DNA from: a virus
Strand: one strand, 5' to 3'
IMG/VR virus record: IMGVR_UViG_3300042981_000067
Span: 1 to 30,194 of that record
DNA: 30,194 bases
Numbering within the stretch: position 1 is the stretch's first letter; every line of letters begins with the position of its first letter. The notes beneath the pieces were generated by a model. The model did no database searches. It was not told the DNA's origin and was given only the letters and a program-made list of their open reading frames with translations. This document shows, piece by piece, positions 1 through 8,842 of the stretch. Both the position numbers and the translations under genes were made by a program.

Positions 1-251
1 CTCCTAACCGGTATGCTAGAGCATACGAGATTGTACAGGATTATATGCCGAAAGATGAAAAAGTCGCTCCATCCAGCAAGTTTGCGAGACCGAAGGATGA
101 AGCGAAGAAGATCGTGGAGAATGCCCAGAAACCGGGAAATCCCGCAACGATCGCTAAGGCAGCTAATGGTAGCAATTTAGACTACCTAAAGTCAATACAG
201 GGGAAACCGGAGTTCAGAGAGTATCGGAGGAAAATGCTAGCTGGGGGCTAA
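1..251 (+). CDS. 3' end of a protein encoded just before the capsid gene (partial)
   Basis: The frame is open from the left edge (first full codon at base 3), so the start lies outside the window; an internal ATG at 45 has no good ribosome binding site. The visible 83 residues are hydrophilic and charge-rich, with a helical lysine/glutamate segment in the middle and a basic end. The gene ends 16 bases before the capsid gene. In tailed phages this slot is usually taken by the scaffolding protein or the end of the portal/scaffold block, so a scaffold-type role is an inference from position. No motif was recognised. Confidence 0.6.
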   Translation, partial: PNRYARAYEIVQDYMPKDEKVAPSSKFARPKDEAKKIVENAQKPGNPATIAKAANGSNLDYLKSIQGKPEFREYRRKMLAGG

Positions 252-267
252 AAAAAGGAAGCCCTAA

Positions 268-1209
268 ATGGCAAACGGAATGACCACAACCACGCAAGTG
301 GATCCGGAAGTTCAAATTTATTTTGATAACGTTTTGCTCGATAGACATCAGCCTTACTTTGTGTACGGCTATTTCTCTCAACAAAGACGTATACCTCAAA
401 AGAACTCCAAGCAAGCGATCTTTAGACGCTTTGAGAACCTAGCTGATGCGCTCACACCGCTGTCAGAAGGTATTACCCCGAACCCTGAACAGGTTAATAA
501 GTTCGACGTAACAGCGGTCGTTTCCCAATACGGGAAGGTCGTAGAGCTTACAGACGACGTTATAATCACTGTGCAGGACGAAACGGCTAACGAAGTCGCC
601 GACATGTTAGCTCAGAACCAAGCATCTAGTTACGATAAAATAATTCGTAATATGCTTGTCGCTACAGCCAGCCAGATTTCTTGCCTAAACGGCCAGAACG
701 GGCAGGCGATAACGGAATTGACAGTTCCAGATATGGAATTGGCTACAGACTACCTGTTGGGTAACAACGGTCGTAGGATGGCTCCGAATATCGAAGGACG
801 CAACATGGAGGGTACAGCCCCAGTTTGGCAGGCCTTCTGGATGGTAGTTTCAACCGATCTCCGCACAAACGTTAAACAATTAAGCAACTTTATCCCTACC
901 GCAGGCTATCCAAGACAGCAATCTGTTCTTGAAGCAGAGCTTGGTGCATGTGATGAAATTCGCGTTGTTATGACTACTGAGGCATATAAGTCCACCGCAA
1001 ACCCTGCTGTGTACTCGAACTTGGTATTCGCAGCTAACGGCTATGGAACCATCGCCATCGACGATCAGTCTATGGAAATGATCATAAAGCCTCTAGGAGC
1101 CGGTCAGGATCCGTTGAACCAACGTTCAACTATGGGCTGGAAGGGCCGTCTTGGATGCACGATCCTCGACGACAGTTGGGTCATAAATCTCTTAAGTACA
1201 AGACCATAA
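268..1209 (+). CDS. Major capsid protein, N4-gp56 family
   Basis: This 313-residue protein has the features of the N4-gp56 family of HK97-fold capsid proteins. The N-terminus has aromatic-rich segments followed by a run reading FRRFENLADALTPLSEGITP, then a beta-rich region with VSQYGKVVELTDDV. The C-terminal half contains the DLRTNVKQL region and a domain ending in GWKGRLGCTILDDSWV. It would form the icosahedral shell. A purine-rich AAAAAAAGGAAG precedes the ATG. The next gene follows after 12 bases with a strong ribosome binding site. Family assignment rests on remembered sequence character, not on a search. Confidence 0.88.
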   Translation: MANGMTTTTQVDPEVQIYFDNVLLDRHQPYFVYGYFSQQRRIPQKNSKQAIFRRFENLADALTPLSEGITPNPEQVNKFDVTAVVSQYGKVVELTDDVIITVQDETANEVADMLAQNQASSYDKIIRNMLVATASQISCLNGQNGQAITELTVPDMELATDYLLGNNGRRMAPNIEGRNMEGTAPVWQAFWMVVSTDLRTNVKQLSNFIPTAGYPRQQSVLEAELGACDEIRVVMTTEAYKSTANPAVYSNLVFAANGYGTIAIDDQSMEMIIKPLGAGQDPLNQRSTMGWKGRLGCTILDDSWVINLLSTRP

Positions 1210-1221
1210 GGAGGAATTTAT

Positions 1222-1926
1222 ATGGCCGTAACTAATTTCGAAGACGCCAATATCGCGATCTTCAAATTCCAATCAGCCGGTGCAACACCATATGTAATCA
1301 CACTGCCTTTTGCAGCTGATTGCATTGAATGGTGGAACACCACTGCCTATGCGACAAACGCAAATAACCTACAAGGTATTTGGTTCGCAGATATGCCTAC
1401 AGCCTCAATCCAAGGGATTGAGATCACTAGAGGTACTACAGACCTTTCGTCTGCATTGTTAACGACTACTGGGGTTGATGAATTACCAGATGGTTCTGGA
1501 TTCGCCGCTACAAACGTTGTCCCTACAGCGATCAACCTGACTACTTCTGTGGTCACGGTCGCTGCTAACACCTTCACTGAAGGTCAGTTCGTTCGAGGCA
1601 CAAACTTCCGGGCTACTCCTGTTGCAGATGCTACAGGGTGCTATGGATTGAATAACAGAGTCTTCCAAATAGGCGCTGTTACTAGCACAACTTTCGAGTT
1701 GCTAGAGCCTTATACAACTGTCAAGGCAGACCTTACAGGTGAGACTGCATTCGTCAATAACGGCGTTGCGAGATTCAACCTTATCGGTCAATCGCTAGGT
1801 ACTCAAAACCCTGCACCTGTTTACCGATACACATTGGGAACAGCGATCACGGGTAATGACAACGACATCATCTTCATCCGAGCGATGAAGGCGAACCAAG
1901 TCACTAACCTCGGAGACGTGGCCTAA
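1222..1926 (+). CDS. Virion-associated protein with FCCH-like module
   Basis: This 234-residue protein starts after a strong AGGAGG site directly behind the capsid gene. Its N-terminal half (about 1-80) is a beta-rich domain with repeated aromatic residues. Its C-terminal half (about 105-205) has a module with the pattern GQFVRGTNFRATPVADATG, then NRVFQIGAVTSTTFEL, then RFNLIGQSLGTQNPAP. The module resembles the ubiquitin-activating-enzyme FCCH-like beta-barrel often seen in phage structural proteins. The same module is repeated in the next gene and three times in the 963-residue tail protein. A capsid decoration or head-tail connector role is inferred from position only. The stop overlaps the next start (TAATG). 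Confidence 0.6.
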   Translation: MAVTNFEDANIAIFKFQSAGATPYVITLPFAADCIEWWNTTAYATNANNLQGIWFADMPTASIQGIEITRGTTDLSSALLTTTGVDELPDGSGFAATNVVPTAINLTTSVVTVAANTFTEGQFVRGTNFRATPVADATGCYGLNNRVFQIGAVTSTTFELLEPYTTVKADLTGETAFVNNGVARFNLIGQSLGTQNPAPVYRYTLGTAITGNDNDIIFIRAMKANQVTNLGDVA

Positions 1927-2279
1927 TGACTAACACCGAGCTGGGATTCGCGATCACTCAATTAGCCTCACCTTCGGCGATCAGTCAGACTGTGCCGGTG
2001 GTGGTGACTATTGATGATCACGGTCTCCAGCGCGGACAAGTTGTGCGTGCAACGCGGTTTTACGCGTTGCCGCTTGCTGATGCGACAGGCATGGAACAAC
2101 TCACTAATCGAGCATTTGTTGTCGAGAACACAACTGAGAATACATTTGAACTCTTTGATCAATACGGTGAGCCGATTGATGGAACCAATTACACAGCCTA
2201 CATCCCTAGCGGATTAGGTCAATTTAACCTTACTGGGCCAGATCTATTCACCCAGAACTTGAATGTCATGGAGACATAA
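1926..2279 (+). CDS. Small virion-associated protein, paralogue of the preceding C-terminal module
   Basis: This 117-residue protein consists almost only of the FCCH-like module. GQVVRATRFYALPLADATG, NRAFVVENTTENTFELFDQYG and QFNLTGPDLFTQN align in order with the C-terminal half of the gene before it, so the pair probably arose by tandem duplication. Start and stop both lie in TAATG overlaps, indicating translational coupling with both neighbours. Its function is unknown; the setting between capsid and adaptor genes points to a virion component. Confidence 0.6.
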   Translation: MTNTELGFAITQLASPSAISQTVPVVVTIDDHGLQRGQVVRATRFYALPLADATGMEQLTNRAFVVENTTENTFELFDQYGEPIDGTNYTAYIPSGLGQFNLTGPDLFTQNLNVMET

Positions 2280-2740
2280 TGAAGAAAGAAACAAAAAAAG
2301 AAGACCCTAGCGTTTATGAAGCTTCGATGGCGGTTGCTGAACCTGCTTATAATCCTGAAGAAGAGCTTCCTACAAAGCTAGAGCATTTTCCTATCTATAA
2401 CAAGTGGGCTCGCAAGAATAAGATTCCTGTGAAGTGTCCTACTGAAGATTATTACCCTAAAATGAAGGTACGATTCCAGCGTTTCGAGCAACCTCAAAAC
2501 GTTCTGAAATGTCGTGTACGCAATAAAGATATCGACTGGTCAGGCCAGCTGATTCCGGGATGTGTTTATGACTTGTGCATGCCAGTAATTAAATGGCTTA
2601 CCGGATTGTCCGAGCCTATTTATGCCGAAGTTAAGATTCAAAATGATGCCGGCGGTGGTCGATATGTCGAAAAAACCGAAACAAAACAAGTAGGTGAGCG
2701 TGCTCGATTTAGCTGCCAGCCTATGAGCTTTGAAGTCTAG
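2279..2740 (+). CDS. Hypothetical structural-module protein
   Basis: This 153-residue protein is not recognised. Its N-terminus is charged (KKETKKEDPSVYEAS), followed by a Pro/Tyr-rich segment and a compact beta-type region with FQRFEQPQNVLKCRV and a CVYDLCMPVIKWL stretch that includes two cysteines. It overlaps the previous gene by one base and lies 9 bases before the adaptor-like gene. A head completion or small virion role is inferred from position only. Confidence 0.55.
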   Translation: MKKETKKEDPSVYEASMAVAEPAYNPEEELPTKLEHFPIYNKWARKNKIPVKCPTEDYYPKMKVRFQRFEQPQNVLKCRVRNKDIDWSGQLIPGCVYDLCMPVIKWLTGLSEPIYAEVKIQNDAGGGRYVEKTETKQVGERARFSCQPMSFEV

Positions 2741-2749
2741 GAGGGCATC

Positions 2750-3415
2750 ATGACTAAGTCAGCAAGAGACATCATCAATATAGTGAGACTAGCAACTGGT
2801 CGGATGGATTCTTCCGATCCTCTGTTTACCGATGAGATCATGCTTGGCTATGTCAATGACTATTACACACTGGAAATGGGTCAAGAGCTTCGCCTTAAGG
2901 AGAAGCGCACATGGTGGGAGTTTACTTACGGCCCTGCTAATCCTAACCCACTTCCAGTTAACTTACAGCAACCTTTTGGAGCTCCGACAACTCCTCAGAC
3001 TCAATTCACAACTATCGGGCCTTTCTGTACCGCGGATGGCTTCGAGGTTTTCTGGTACGAGGATCCAGCTCAATTCTATGCTATCTGGCCTGAGACTCAA
3101 ACATATCAGCCTCAACGTCCTACATATGTGTTGTATTACAACAACACTCTGACTTGGAGAGGGCCGCCTGATAAAAATTACTTCATGAAAATCAACGCCT
3201 ATCAGGTAGAGGTTCCGATGCTTTTGGATGATCCAATCCAGAACGACTACCTATGGCGATATATCGCATACGGAGCTGCTAGAGACCTTCTTAACGACTA
3301 TAGAGAATTCGATGTAGTGGCTCAAAACGCCCCTGCATTTAACGACTATCGAAGCAAGGTTTATGCACGCACCTATCAGCAACAACAAAACCAAAGATCA
3401 ACCCCGAGGTTCTAA
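2750..3415 (+). CDS. Head-to-tail adaptor-like protein
   Basis: This 221-residue protein is preceded by GGAGG. Its N-terminus is helical, with a gp11-like opening (ARDIINIVRLATGR and TDEIMLGYVNDYY). A Pro/aromatic-rich beta domain fills the middle. A C-terminal helix reads DYLWRYIAYGAARDLLNDY, and the end is Gln-rich. This order (helices, beta insert, a Y-I-A-Y-G-A-A-x-D helix) is the character of T7 gp11-type adaptors that dock the portal, of similar length. The gene lies upstream of the nozzle-like gene as in podoviruses. The call is inferential but well placed. Confidence 0.55.
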   Translation: MTKSARDIINIVRLATGRMDSSDPLFTDEIMLGYVNDYYTLEMGQELRLKEKRTWWEFTYGPANPNPLPVNLQQPFGAPTTPQTQFTTIGPFCTADGFEVFWYEDPAQFYAIWPETQTYQPQRPTYVLYYNNTLTWRGPPDKNYFMKINAYQVEVPMLLDDPIQNDYLWRYIAYGAARDLLNDYREFDVVAQNAPAFNDYRSKVYARTYQQQQNQRSTPRF

Positions 3416-4020
3416 TGACTTTTAGTATCGTAGTCCCTAATGCTTCACAGAGTCCGGGGCTTTTTCCAGCGCAAAATAACACGAACTTTCAGCGCTTGAA
3501 AGACATAATCAATAATGACCATAACTTTACGGATTCTTCCTCGTTATCTCAAGGTATCCATAAAAGGGTCACATTAATCAATCAGGACACGCCTGTCGGT
3601 CTTCCGGCTGGTAATGGGATCTTATATGCAAAAGCTGACTCAGGGGGAGCGTCTCAGCTCAATTGGTATAACGGCGCTGCAAATTACATTTTAACGCCTG
3701 TTGCACCGGCTCCTTTAAAAGTAGCGGGATCTGTTGTATTGGCTAATGGAACGAGTTCTGGAACGGTTTACGCTGTTCCTCCAAACACGTTCGGAACCAT
3801 TATGGTTAACTATATAAACCCCTCAGGGAACTTCTATAGGTATTATGGTTTCTTGAGATCAGCGAGTATTAACGTCCAGCTTATTTTAATCTTCCAGAGT
3901 CCTAACACCGGTCGCCCTGACGTTTCTGTTAGCGGTGGAACGAATCTTATAGTTGATAACGGATCAAGCGGGGTAGGAAACAAAACTTTGGGCTATTGGA
4001 TAGTCGCGGAGTCATTCTAA
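3415..4020 (+). CDS. Hypothetical virion protein, beta-rich
   Basis: This 201-residue protein was not assigned to a family. The N-terminal 60 residues look like an attachment segment (NNTNFQRLKDIINNDHNF). The rest is Gly/Ser/Asn-rich and beta-like with many aromatic residues, ending in GNKTLGYWIVAESF. It shares one base with both neighbours in TAATG junctions, so it is translated with the adaptor and nozzle genes. The composition suggests a short fibre or surface protein of the tail or neck; this is inference. Confidence 0.5.
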   Translation: MTFSIVVPNASQSPGLFPAQNNTNFQRLKDIINNDHNFTDSSSLSQGIHKRVTLINQDTPVGLPAGNGILYAKADSGGASQLNWYNGAANYILTPVAPAPLKVAGSVVLANGTSSGTVYAVPPNTFGTIMVNYINPSGNFYRYYGFLRSASINVQLILIFQSPNTGRPDVSVSGGTNLIVDNGSSGVGNKTLGYWIVAESF

Positions 4021-6911
4021 TGACTTATCAAGGCTACCTAATTGCTAACTTCGACACCGGCTTTGATAGGGAGAGACAGCCTTGGCTCTTACCTGATGAT
4101 GCTCAATTTGAGCTATTCGATGGCTTCGTCTATCGAGGTGTCTGGCAAAAGCGAGAAGGTTATAGTCAATTCGCTACAGGTCAAAGAGGTGGGGCTCCTT
4201 ATTGCGAATCAAGAATGATCCACACCGTGACAGGTTTTGCGACTGTAGGAGCTATAAATAGCAGTAACAGAGTCTTTACGGCAAGCTTGACAGTACCCGT
4301 AAACCAAGCTATTCGCAGAGGGTCTGTAACGGTTGTGGGTACAGTACCCGTTCAATCGTTTACCGATAATGGATTAGGATATTTTGTCCTTCCAGCGATC
4401 AACATCTCTACTATCACACAGGCGAATCCGGCTCAAGTCACTACCACTGTGAATCATGGATTCACCACTGGAGATCAAGTTTTCATATCAGGCGTTTCGG
4501 GAATGACCTCAGTTAATTCCCCTAATCCTTATACGATCACGGTTACCGGATTAAATACATTCACTTTAGATGGATTTGATTCTAGCTCCCTGCCGGCTTA
4601 TGTTTCTGGCGGTACTGTGATTAAATTGATTGGCACAGTGAACTATATGACCGGAGCTGTGTCAATAACCCTTCCAACAGCGCCTACCGCTGGAAGCGTT
4701 ACCGTGACCTATAGCTTGCATCAAGGCTTTCCGGTTATGGGAGTGATGAACTTCTATACCCAACAAAATACGCGCGAGTTGATCGTAGCGGATACCACTT
4801 ATGTTAACCGATATAATTCCGTCACTAATCGACTGGACGATATCTCTCCAGCCGTTCTTCTCTCTGGCGATAAAACAAATTTCATGTCATGGGTCAATTA
4901 CCCTACTCCTCAAAATTTACAAAGACTTCTCTTTGTCAACTTTAAAGATCCTGTTCAACAATATAGCGGCTCTACCGTCACTCCTTACCCGATTTATACA
5001 GCAAGCGTTCAGGTCACGGCAGCGGCTTTTGGAACAGGTGATGGTACACCGGGGCCATACAATTTCACCACACCTGCCAATACTGGAATAGTGCCGGGGA
5101 CGGTCACTATTACGGCAACCGCGCAAGTCGTCACAGATGACCAATTTGGAGTTCTTAAAGGAGATGGAACGGGTACAGTGAACTATCTCACTGGAGCTAT
5201 CTCAGTCACGTTTAACGCAAACGTAGCTGGTGCTAGCGCGATCACTATAACTTATAAGCAGTTAAACACTCCTATAAAGACAGCTCTTCATATCTTTCAA
5301 TTCAAAGATAGATTGGTTGTCGAATACACCATTGAAGGTGTTAGCGACACTCAGTTTGGTCATCGAATTCGTATTTCAGGTACGGGAGCATTCGGAGATG
5401 TTTTTACTCAAGATGCAATAGGTGCAGGGGTAATAGATATACCCGCCGATACCTTTATTTCTTCTTCAGACTTCAATAGAGACGATTTGTTGATCTTCCT
5501 GAAGCAAGAGACCTGGGTGATGAAATACACGCAAAATGACGTGGTTCCGTTCGTTTTAGACCGATTAGATGGAAGCCGTGGATCTGAGGCTCCTTATGGT
5601 ACGATCACATACCTCAATAGAACAAACGCTTTAAGCCCTCTAGGTTTGATTATCACAGACGGGTACTCTGTCGAGAGAGCCGACGATAAAATTCCTGATT
5701 ACTCTTTCAATGAAATAGACTCAGACAACTTCAATTTATGCTTTGCTGGTTCAGTCGATAAAGACCGCGACCATTATCTGATTCACCCTTCAATGGGAGA
5801 AACAAAATCCGACAGGATATTAATTACTAATTACGAAGAAGATAACTATTCGATATACAGAATACCACTTAGTTGCATGGGTAATTACATTGTATCTTTC
5901 GATGTCACTTGGAATGATCTTACTATTTATCAAACTTGGGATGAGATGGCTTCCGTTTATGGAAACTGGAATGCCTTTGCCTTCTCTAAGGGTGCGCCTA
6001 TCTCTATAGGGGGTGGTCATGAAGGTCAAATTGTAAGGCTTAATGATATCGAAACGGAAGATTATCCGGTTCTGATCCGAAATATTACGGTTGTCGATTC
6101 TGAAACCATTCAAGTAACTACCGACTTTCAAAATTTCGAAGTAGGAGACTTTATCGCTTTAGAAGCAATCAGCGGTATGGTCGAGGCTAATAATAAGCAA
6201 TATGAGTTAATTACAGTCGTCTCTCCTTACGTCATGAACCTTAAGGTAGCAGCCGGAGTAGACGCTACAGCGTTTTCAGCTTATATAAATAATGGCGTTG
6301 CCTCTAAGTGTATAGTGTTTGATTGCAAAACTAAGAAGTTTAATCCATTTGCAAATGCAGATAAGAAAGTTAGTTGCGGATGGCTTTACTTCTACGTTTC
6401 GACAGCCGGGACTGATCTGACCGTTAATGAACTTATTGAAGATGCTAGCCAAGCAGATCCTTGCGTATTGAATGTACCGGGACATGGATACACAACTGGG
6501 ACACAAGTATTTGTCAATGGTGTACAGGGGATGGTAGAGCTCAATGGAAACTTCTACTATATCACCGTAATCGACTCAGATAATTTCTCTTTAGATGGAG
6601 TCGATGCTACCGGCTTTACTGCATACAGTTCTGGTGGCTTCACGTCAACACCGCAAAACGCCATACTGCAAGTTAGGTGCATAAGTAATGACACCGAGCA
6701 ATCGACACAAGTTTATCCTTATAATCCAGCTCCTTATCAAGTCAATTTATCTAATCAAGAGAGCGAGAACGGCATAAAGAAATGGTATAAACTTTGGATC
6801 AATCAAACCGCAAGATTCGTGCAATTTCAAGTTATTAATAATCAATCAGGTGCAGTAGTTCAATTGCACGCTATGATGCCGGGATTTGCACCGGTTGGGA
6901 GGTTAATCTAA
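4020..6911 (+). CDS. Large tail protein, nozzle-like, with FCCH-like repeats
   Basis: The start chosen is the ATG at 4020, which overlaps the previous TAA and follows GGAG; an in-frame ATG 24 bases upstream lies inside the neighbour and lacks such a site. The product has 963 residues. The first two thirds hold repeated beta modules: two copies with a GTVNYxTGAxSxT signature and an FCCH-like copy with VNHGFTTGDQVFISGVSGM. The middle (about 430-640) looks like the beta-propeller of a T7 gp12-type nozzle, with FQFKDRLVVEY, FNRDDLLIFLKQETWVMKY and GTITYLNRTNALSPLG. Two more FCCH-like copies follow, one with VPGHGYTTGTQVFVNGVQGM. It probably forms the tail tube end through which DNA exits. Confidence 0.6.
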   Translation: MTYQGYLIANFDTGFDRERQPWLLPDDAQFELFDGFVYRGVWQKREGYSQFATGQRGGAPYCESRMIHTVTGFATVGAINSSNRVFTASLTVPVNQAIRRGSVTVVGTVPVQSFTDNGLGYFVLPAINISTITQANPAQVTTTVNHGFTTGDQVFISGVSGMTSVNSPNPYTITVTGLNTFTLDGFDSSSLPAYVSGGTVIKLIGTVNYMTGAVSITLPTAPTAGSVTVTYSLHQGFPVMGVMNFYTQQNTRELIVADTTYVNRYNSVTNRLDDISPAVLLSGDKTNFMSWVNYPTPQNLQRLLFVNFKDPVQQYSGSTVTPYPIYTASVQVTAAAFGTGDGTPGPYNFTTPANTGIVPGTVTITATAQVVTDDQFGVLKGDGTGTVNYLTGAISVTFNANVAGASAITITYKQLNTPIKTALHIFQFKDRLVVEYTIEGVSDTQFGHRIRISGTGAFGDVFTQDAIGAGVIDIPADTFISSSDFNRDDLLIFLKQETWVMKYTQNDVVPFVLDRLDGSRGSEAPYGTITYLNRTNALSPLGLIITDGYSVERADDKIPDYSFNEIDSDNFNLCFAGSVDKDRDHYLIHPSMGETKSDRILITNYEEDNYSIYRIPLSCMGNYIVSFDVTWNDLTIYQTWDEMASVYGNWNAFAFSKGAPISIGGGHEGQIVRLNDIETEDYPVLIRNITVVDSETIQVTTDFQNFEVGDFIALEAISGMVEANNKQYELITVVSPYVMNLKVAAGVDATAFSAYINNGVASKCIVFDCKTKKFNPFANADKKVSCGWLYFYVSTAGTDLTVNELIEDASQADPCVLNVPGHGYTTGTQVFVNGVQGMVELNGNFYYITVIDSDNFSLDGVDATGFTAYSSGGFTSTPQNAILQVRCISNDTEQSTQVYPYNPAPYQVNLSNQESENGIKKWYKLWINQTARFVQFQVINNQSGAVVQLHAMMPGFAPVGRLI

Positions 6912-7186
6912 TGCCTAACCAGCCACCAAGATTCAACTGGGGTACTGAAATAAAGAATATTAACCCAACGTTGTATAATCAACTTAACGACTCTTTCAGT
7001 TCCACTGCGCGCGTCCTGAACACAAAGACGAGCAAGTACCGAACTAATGTCAATCCACCAGCGGATAGTCAGACAAACACTCTCTTTGAAGAGGGAGACT
7101 TCTGGATTAACGAAGACACAGACACCGCATGGATTATGACTTCTAGGACGACGAATACAGCAGTAACATGGAAGCAAATAACTTAA
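6911..7186 (+). CDS. Small hypothetical virion protein
   Basis: This 91-residue protein is read directly after the nozzle-like gene by a TAATG overlap. It has a polar N-terminus (PPRFNWGTEIKNINPTLYNQ) and a C-terminal beta segment with EEGDFWINEDTDTAW and TAVTWKQIT, the type of sequence that often starts or ends tail fibre modules. No catalytic motif is seen. A minor tail component is the likeliest role from its position. Confidence 0.5.
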   Translation: MPNQPPRFNWGTEIKNINPTLYNQLNDSFSSTARVLNTKTSKYRTNVNPPADSQTNTLFEEGDFWINEDTDTAWIMTSRTTNTAVTWKQIT

Positions 7187-7196
7187 AGGATGAAAT

Positions 7197-7850
7197 ATGG
7201 GAAAGATAGATTTAGCAGGTGGAGCAGGTGGAGCAGCATCCGGAGCGGCAATAGGTAGCGCCTTTGGGCCTATCGGAACAGGCGTTGGCGCTGTCGCGGG
7301 TGGTTTGCTTGGACTGTTTGGCCGTAAAAAGAAAAAGCCTAAAAAGATATCTACATTAGATAAGACTCAGCAAGGAATATATAACCAATACGCTCAAGGC
7401 CTTCAAGGTAAAGGTCAATACGCAGACATGTTCAACTTCGATTCTGATGCAGCGCGAAACAACTTTAACAGTATGTACGCCCAACCTGCCTATCAGCAGT
7501 TCCAAGAGGAAGTGATCCCGGGTATTACTGGCCAGTTCCGTGGAGGTAACCTTCAGAACTCTTCCTACTTGGGGGGCGCTTTATCTAAGGCTGGGACTGA
7601 CGTTCAAAGGAATTTGGACGCCCAACTAGCAAACATGCTCTATCAGGGTCAAAACGACTCTGTTAACCGTCGAATTAATGGTATCAATAACCTTCTAAAT
7701 ATGCAAACTTTCGCGTATCAACAGCCACAGCAATCGGCTGGTGATCAGGTATTTGGATCCTTAATGGATATCGGAGGTAAGGCCGCTGGCGCTTACTTCA
7801 ATAATAAGTTTGCTACCCCAGCGGCCGCTCCTGCGGCAGGGGGGCCATAA
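7197..7850 (+). CDS. Probable ejection (internal virion) protein with glycine zipper
   Basis: This 217-residue protein has an N-terminal (residues about 5-42) Gly/Ala-rich hydrophobic stretch with glycine-zipper spacing, ending in a basic GRKKKKPKK cluster. The rest is Gln/Asn/Tyr-rich and helical, with an Ala/Pro-rich end. Glycine-zipper segments of this kind are typical of small podoviral ejection proteins that insert into the host envelope during DNA entry. It is first of three successive genes of increasing size (217, 330 and 1423 residues), the arrangement of gp14/gp15/gp16-like sets. The role is inferred. Confidence 0.55.
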   Translation: MGKIDLAGGAGGAASGAAIGSAFGPIGTGVGAVAGGLLGLFGRKKKKPKKISTLDKTQQGIYNQYAQGLQGKGQYADMFNFDSDAARNNFNSMYAQPAYQQFQEEVIPGITGQFRGGNLQNSSYLGGALSKAGTDVQRNLDAQLANMLYQGQNDSVNRRINGINNLLNMQTFAYQQPQQSAGDQVFGSLMDIGGKAAGAYFNNKFATPAAAPAAGGP

Positions 7851-8842
7851 TGCCTAGCGCTCAAGTAGTTAACTTCGGGGAAGATCCATACGCAAACGCG
7901 ATGGGAACTTTCGCTCGAAACTTTCTAGGCGAGATCAACGAGAAAGCTGGTCAGCGTAGAAACGAAAACATCTTTCAAACCATCAAAGATAAGTATGGGC
8001 CTGATGCTAAGCCAGAAGATATATTCAAAGATGTTTTAGAGCATGAAGGCTTAGATCAAGAATATAAGAGAAATAAGCTTAACGAGATTAAGGAGTATGC
8101 CGCTATTGCGACTAAGGGTAAGACCACTCCTTATCAAGATGCGATGCTGAAGATCCGAGAAGAAGAACTTAACCTTAAGAAGAATAAGGCTGAAAAGGGT
8201 GAAGATGAGAAGCAGATTACTCCTTACCAGCAGAAGGTTCTTAAGAACCAAGAAACCCGTTTAGCTTTAGAACGTCAACGCTTAGAGCAGGCAGCAAAGA
8301 CAAGCGATAAAAAGCTACCTGAGTATGTAGATAAATACACTACTAGCCTATTGAAGAACGCAGAAGAGAAGCTCCCAGCGCATGATAAGGCTGACCTTAA
8401 CGCTTTCGTTGAGCAGCTTATGACGGATGAAGAAAACCCTATGTCAGTAAACGACGCCTTCAATAGGGCATATGACTATATCCAAGCTCGTAGAGAGAAG
8501 ATCGACAATGTGAAGATAACACCTCGTCCATCTGCATGGTTTTCGGATAACCCTAAAGAGATAGCACAGAACCAAGAGAAGGCCTACCTAGAACTAAAAG
8601 CCTTGCATGATGAAGACGGTATAGACAATCAGAAAGAATTAAGGGCTATAGCAGAACGCGCTGGATGGAAACCTGAAGAGATCACTGAAATGTTAAAGGC
8701 TGTCTTTAAGGGAGCCGGTAAATCTTTAAGGGGAGCACCTAGAAAAGATTCAACTCCTGAGCAGGCAGCGCAGATTCCATTTTCAGAACAGGGCGAAGCA
8801 TCAGAGGTATCAGGCGTAGACGACATACTCTTTGGAGAATAG
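7850..8842 (+). CDS. Probable internal virion protein, coiled-coil
   Basis: This 330-residue, highly charged helical protein overlaps its upstream neighbour by TAATG. Residues about 85-170 are rich in Lys/Glu/Gln with heptad character (EEELNLKKNKAEKGEDEKQ, then ETRLALERQRLEQAAK). A second helical block lies at 190-290. The end is acidic (SGVDDILFGE). It occupies the middle position of the three probable ejection genes. No enzymatic motif is seen. Confidence 0.5.
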   Translation: MPSAQVVNFGEDPYANAMGTFARNFLGEINEKAGQRRNENIFQTIKDKYGPDAKPEDIFKDVLEHEGLDQEYKRNKLNEIKEYAAIATKGKTTPYQDAMLKIREEELNLKKNKAEKGEDEKQITPYQQKVLKNQETRLALERQRLEQAAKTSDKKLPEYVDKYTTSLLKNAEEKLPAHDKADLNAFVEQLMTDEENPMSVNDAFNRAYDYIQARREKIDNVKITPRPSAWFSDNPKEIAQNQEKAYLELKALHDEDGIDNQKELRAIAERAGWKPEEITEMLKAVFKGAGKSLRGAPRKDSTPEQAAQIPFSEQGEASEVSGVDDILFGE

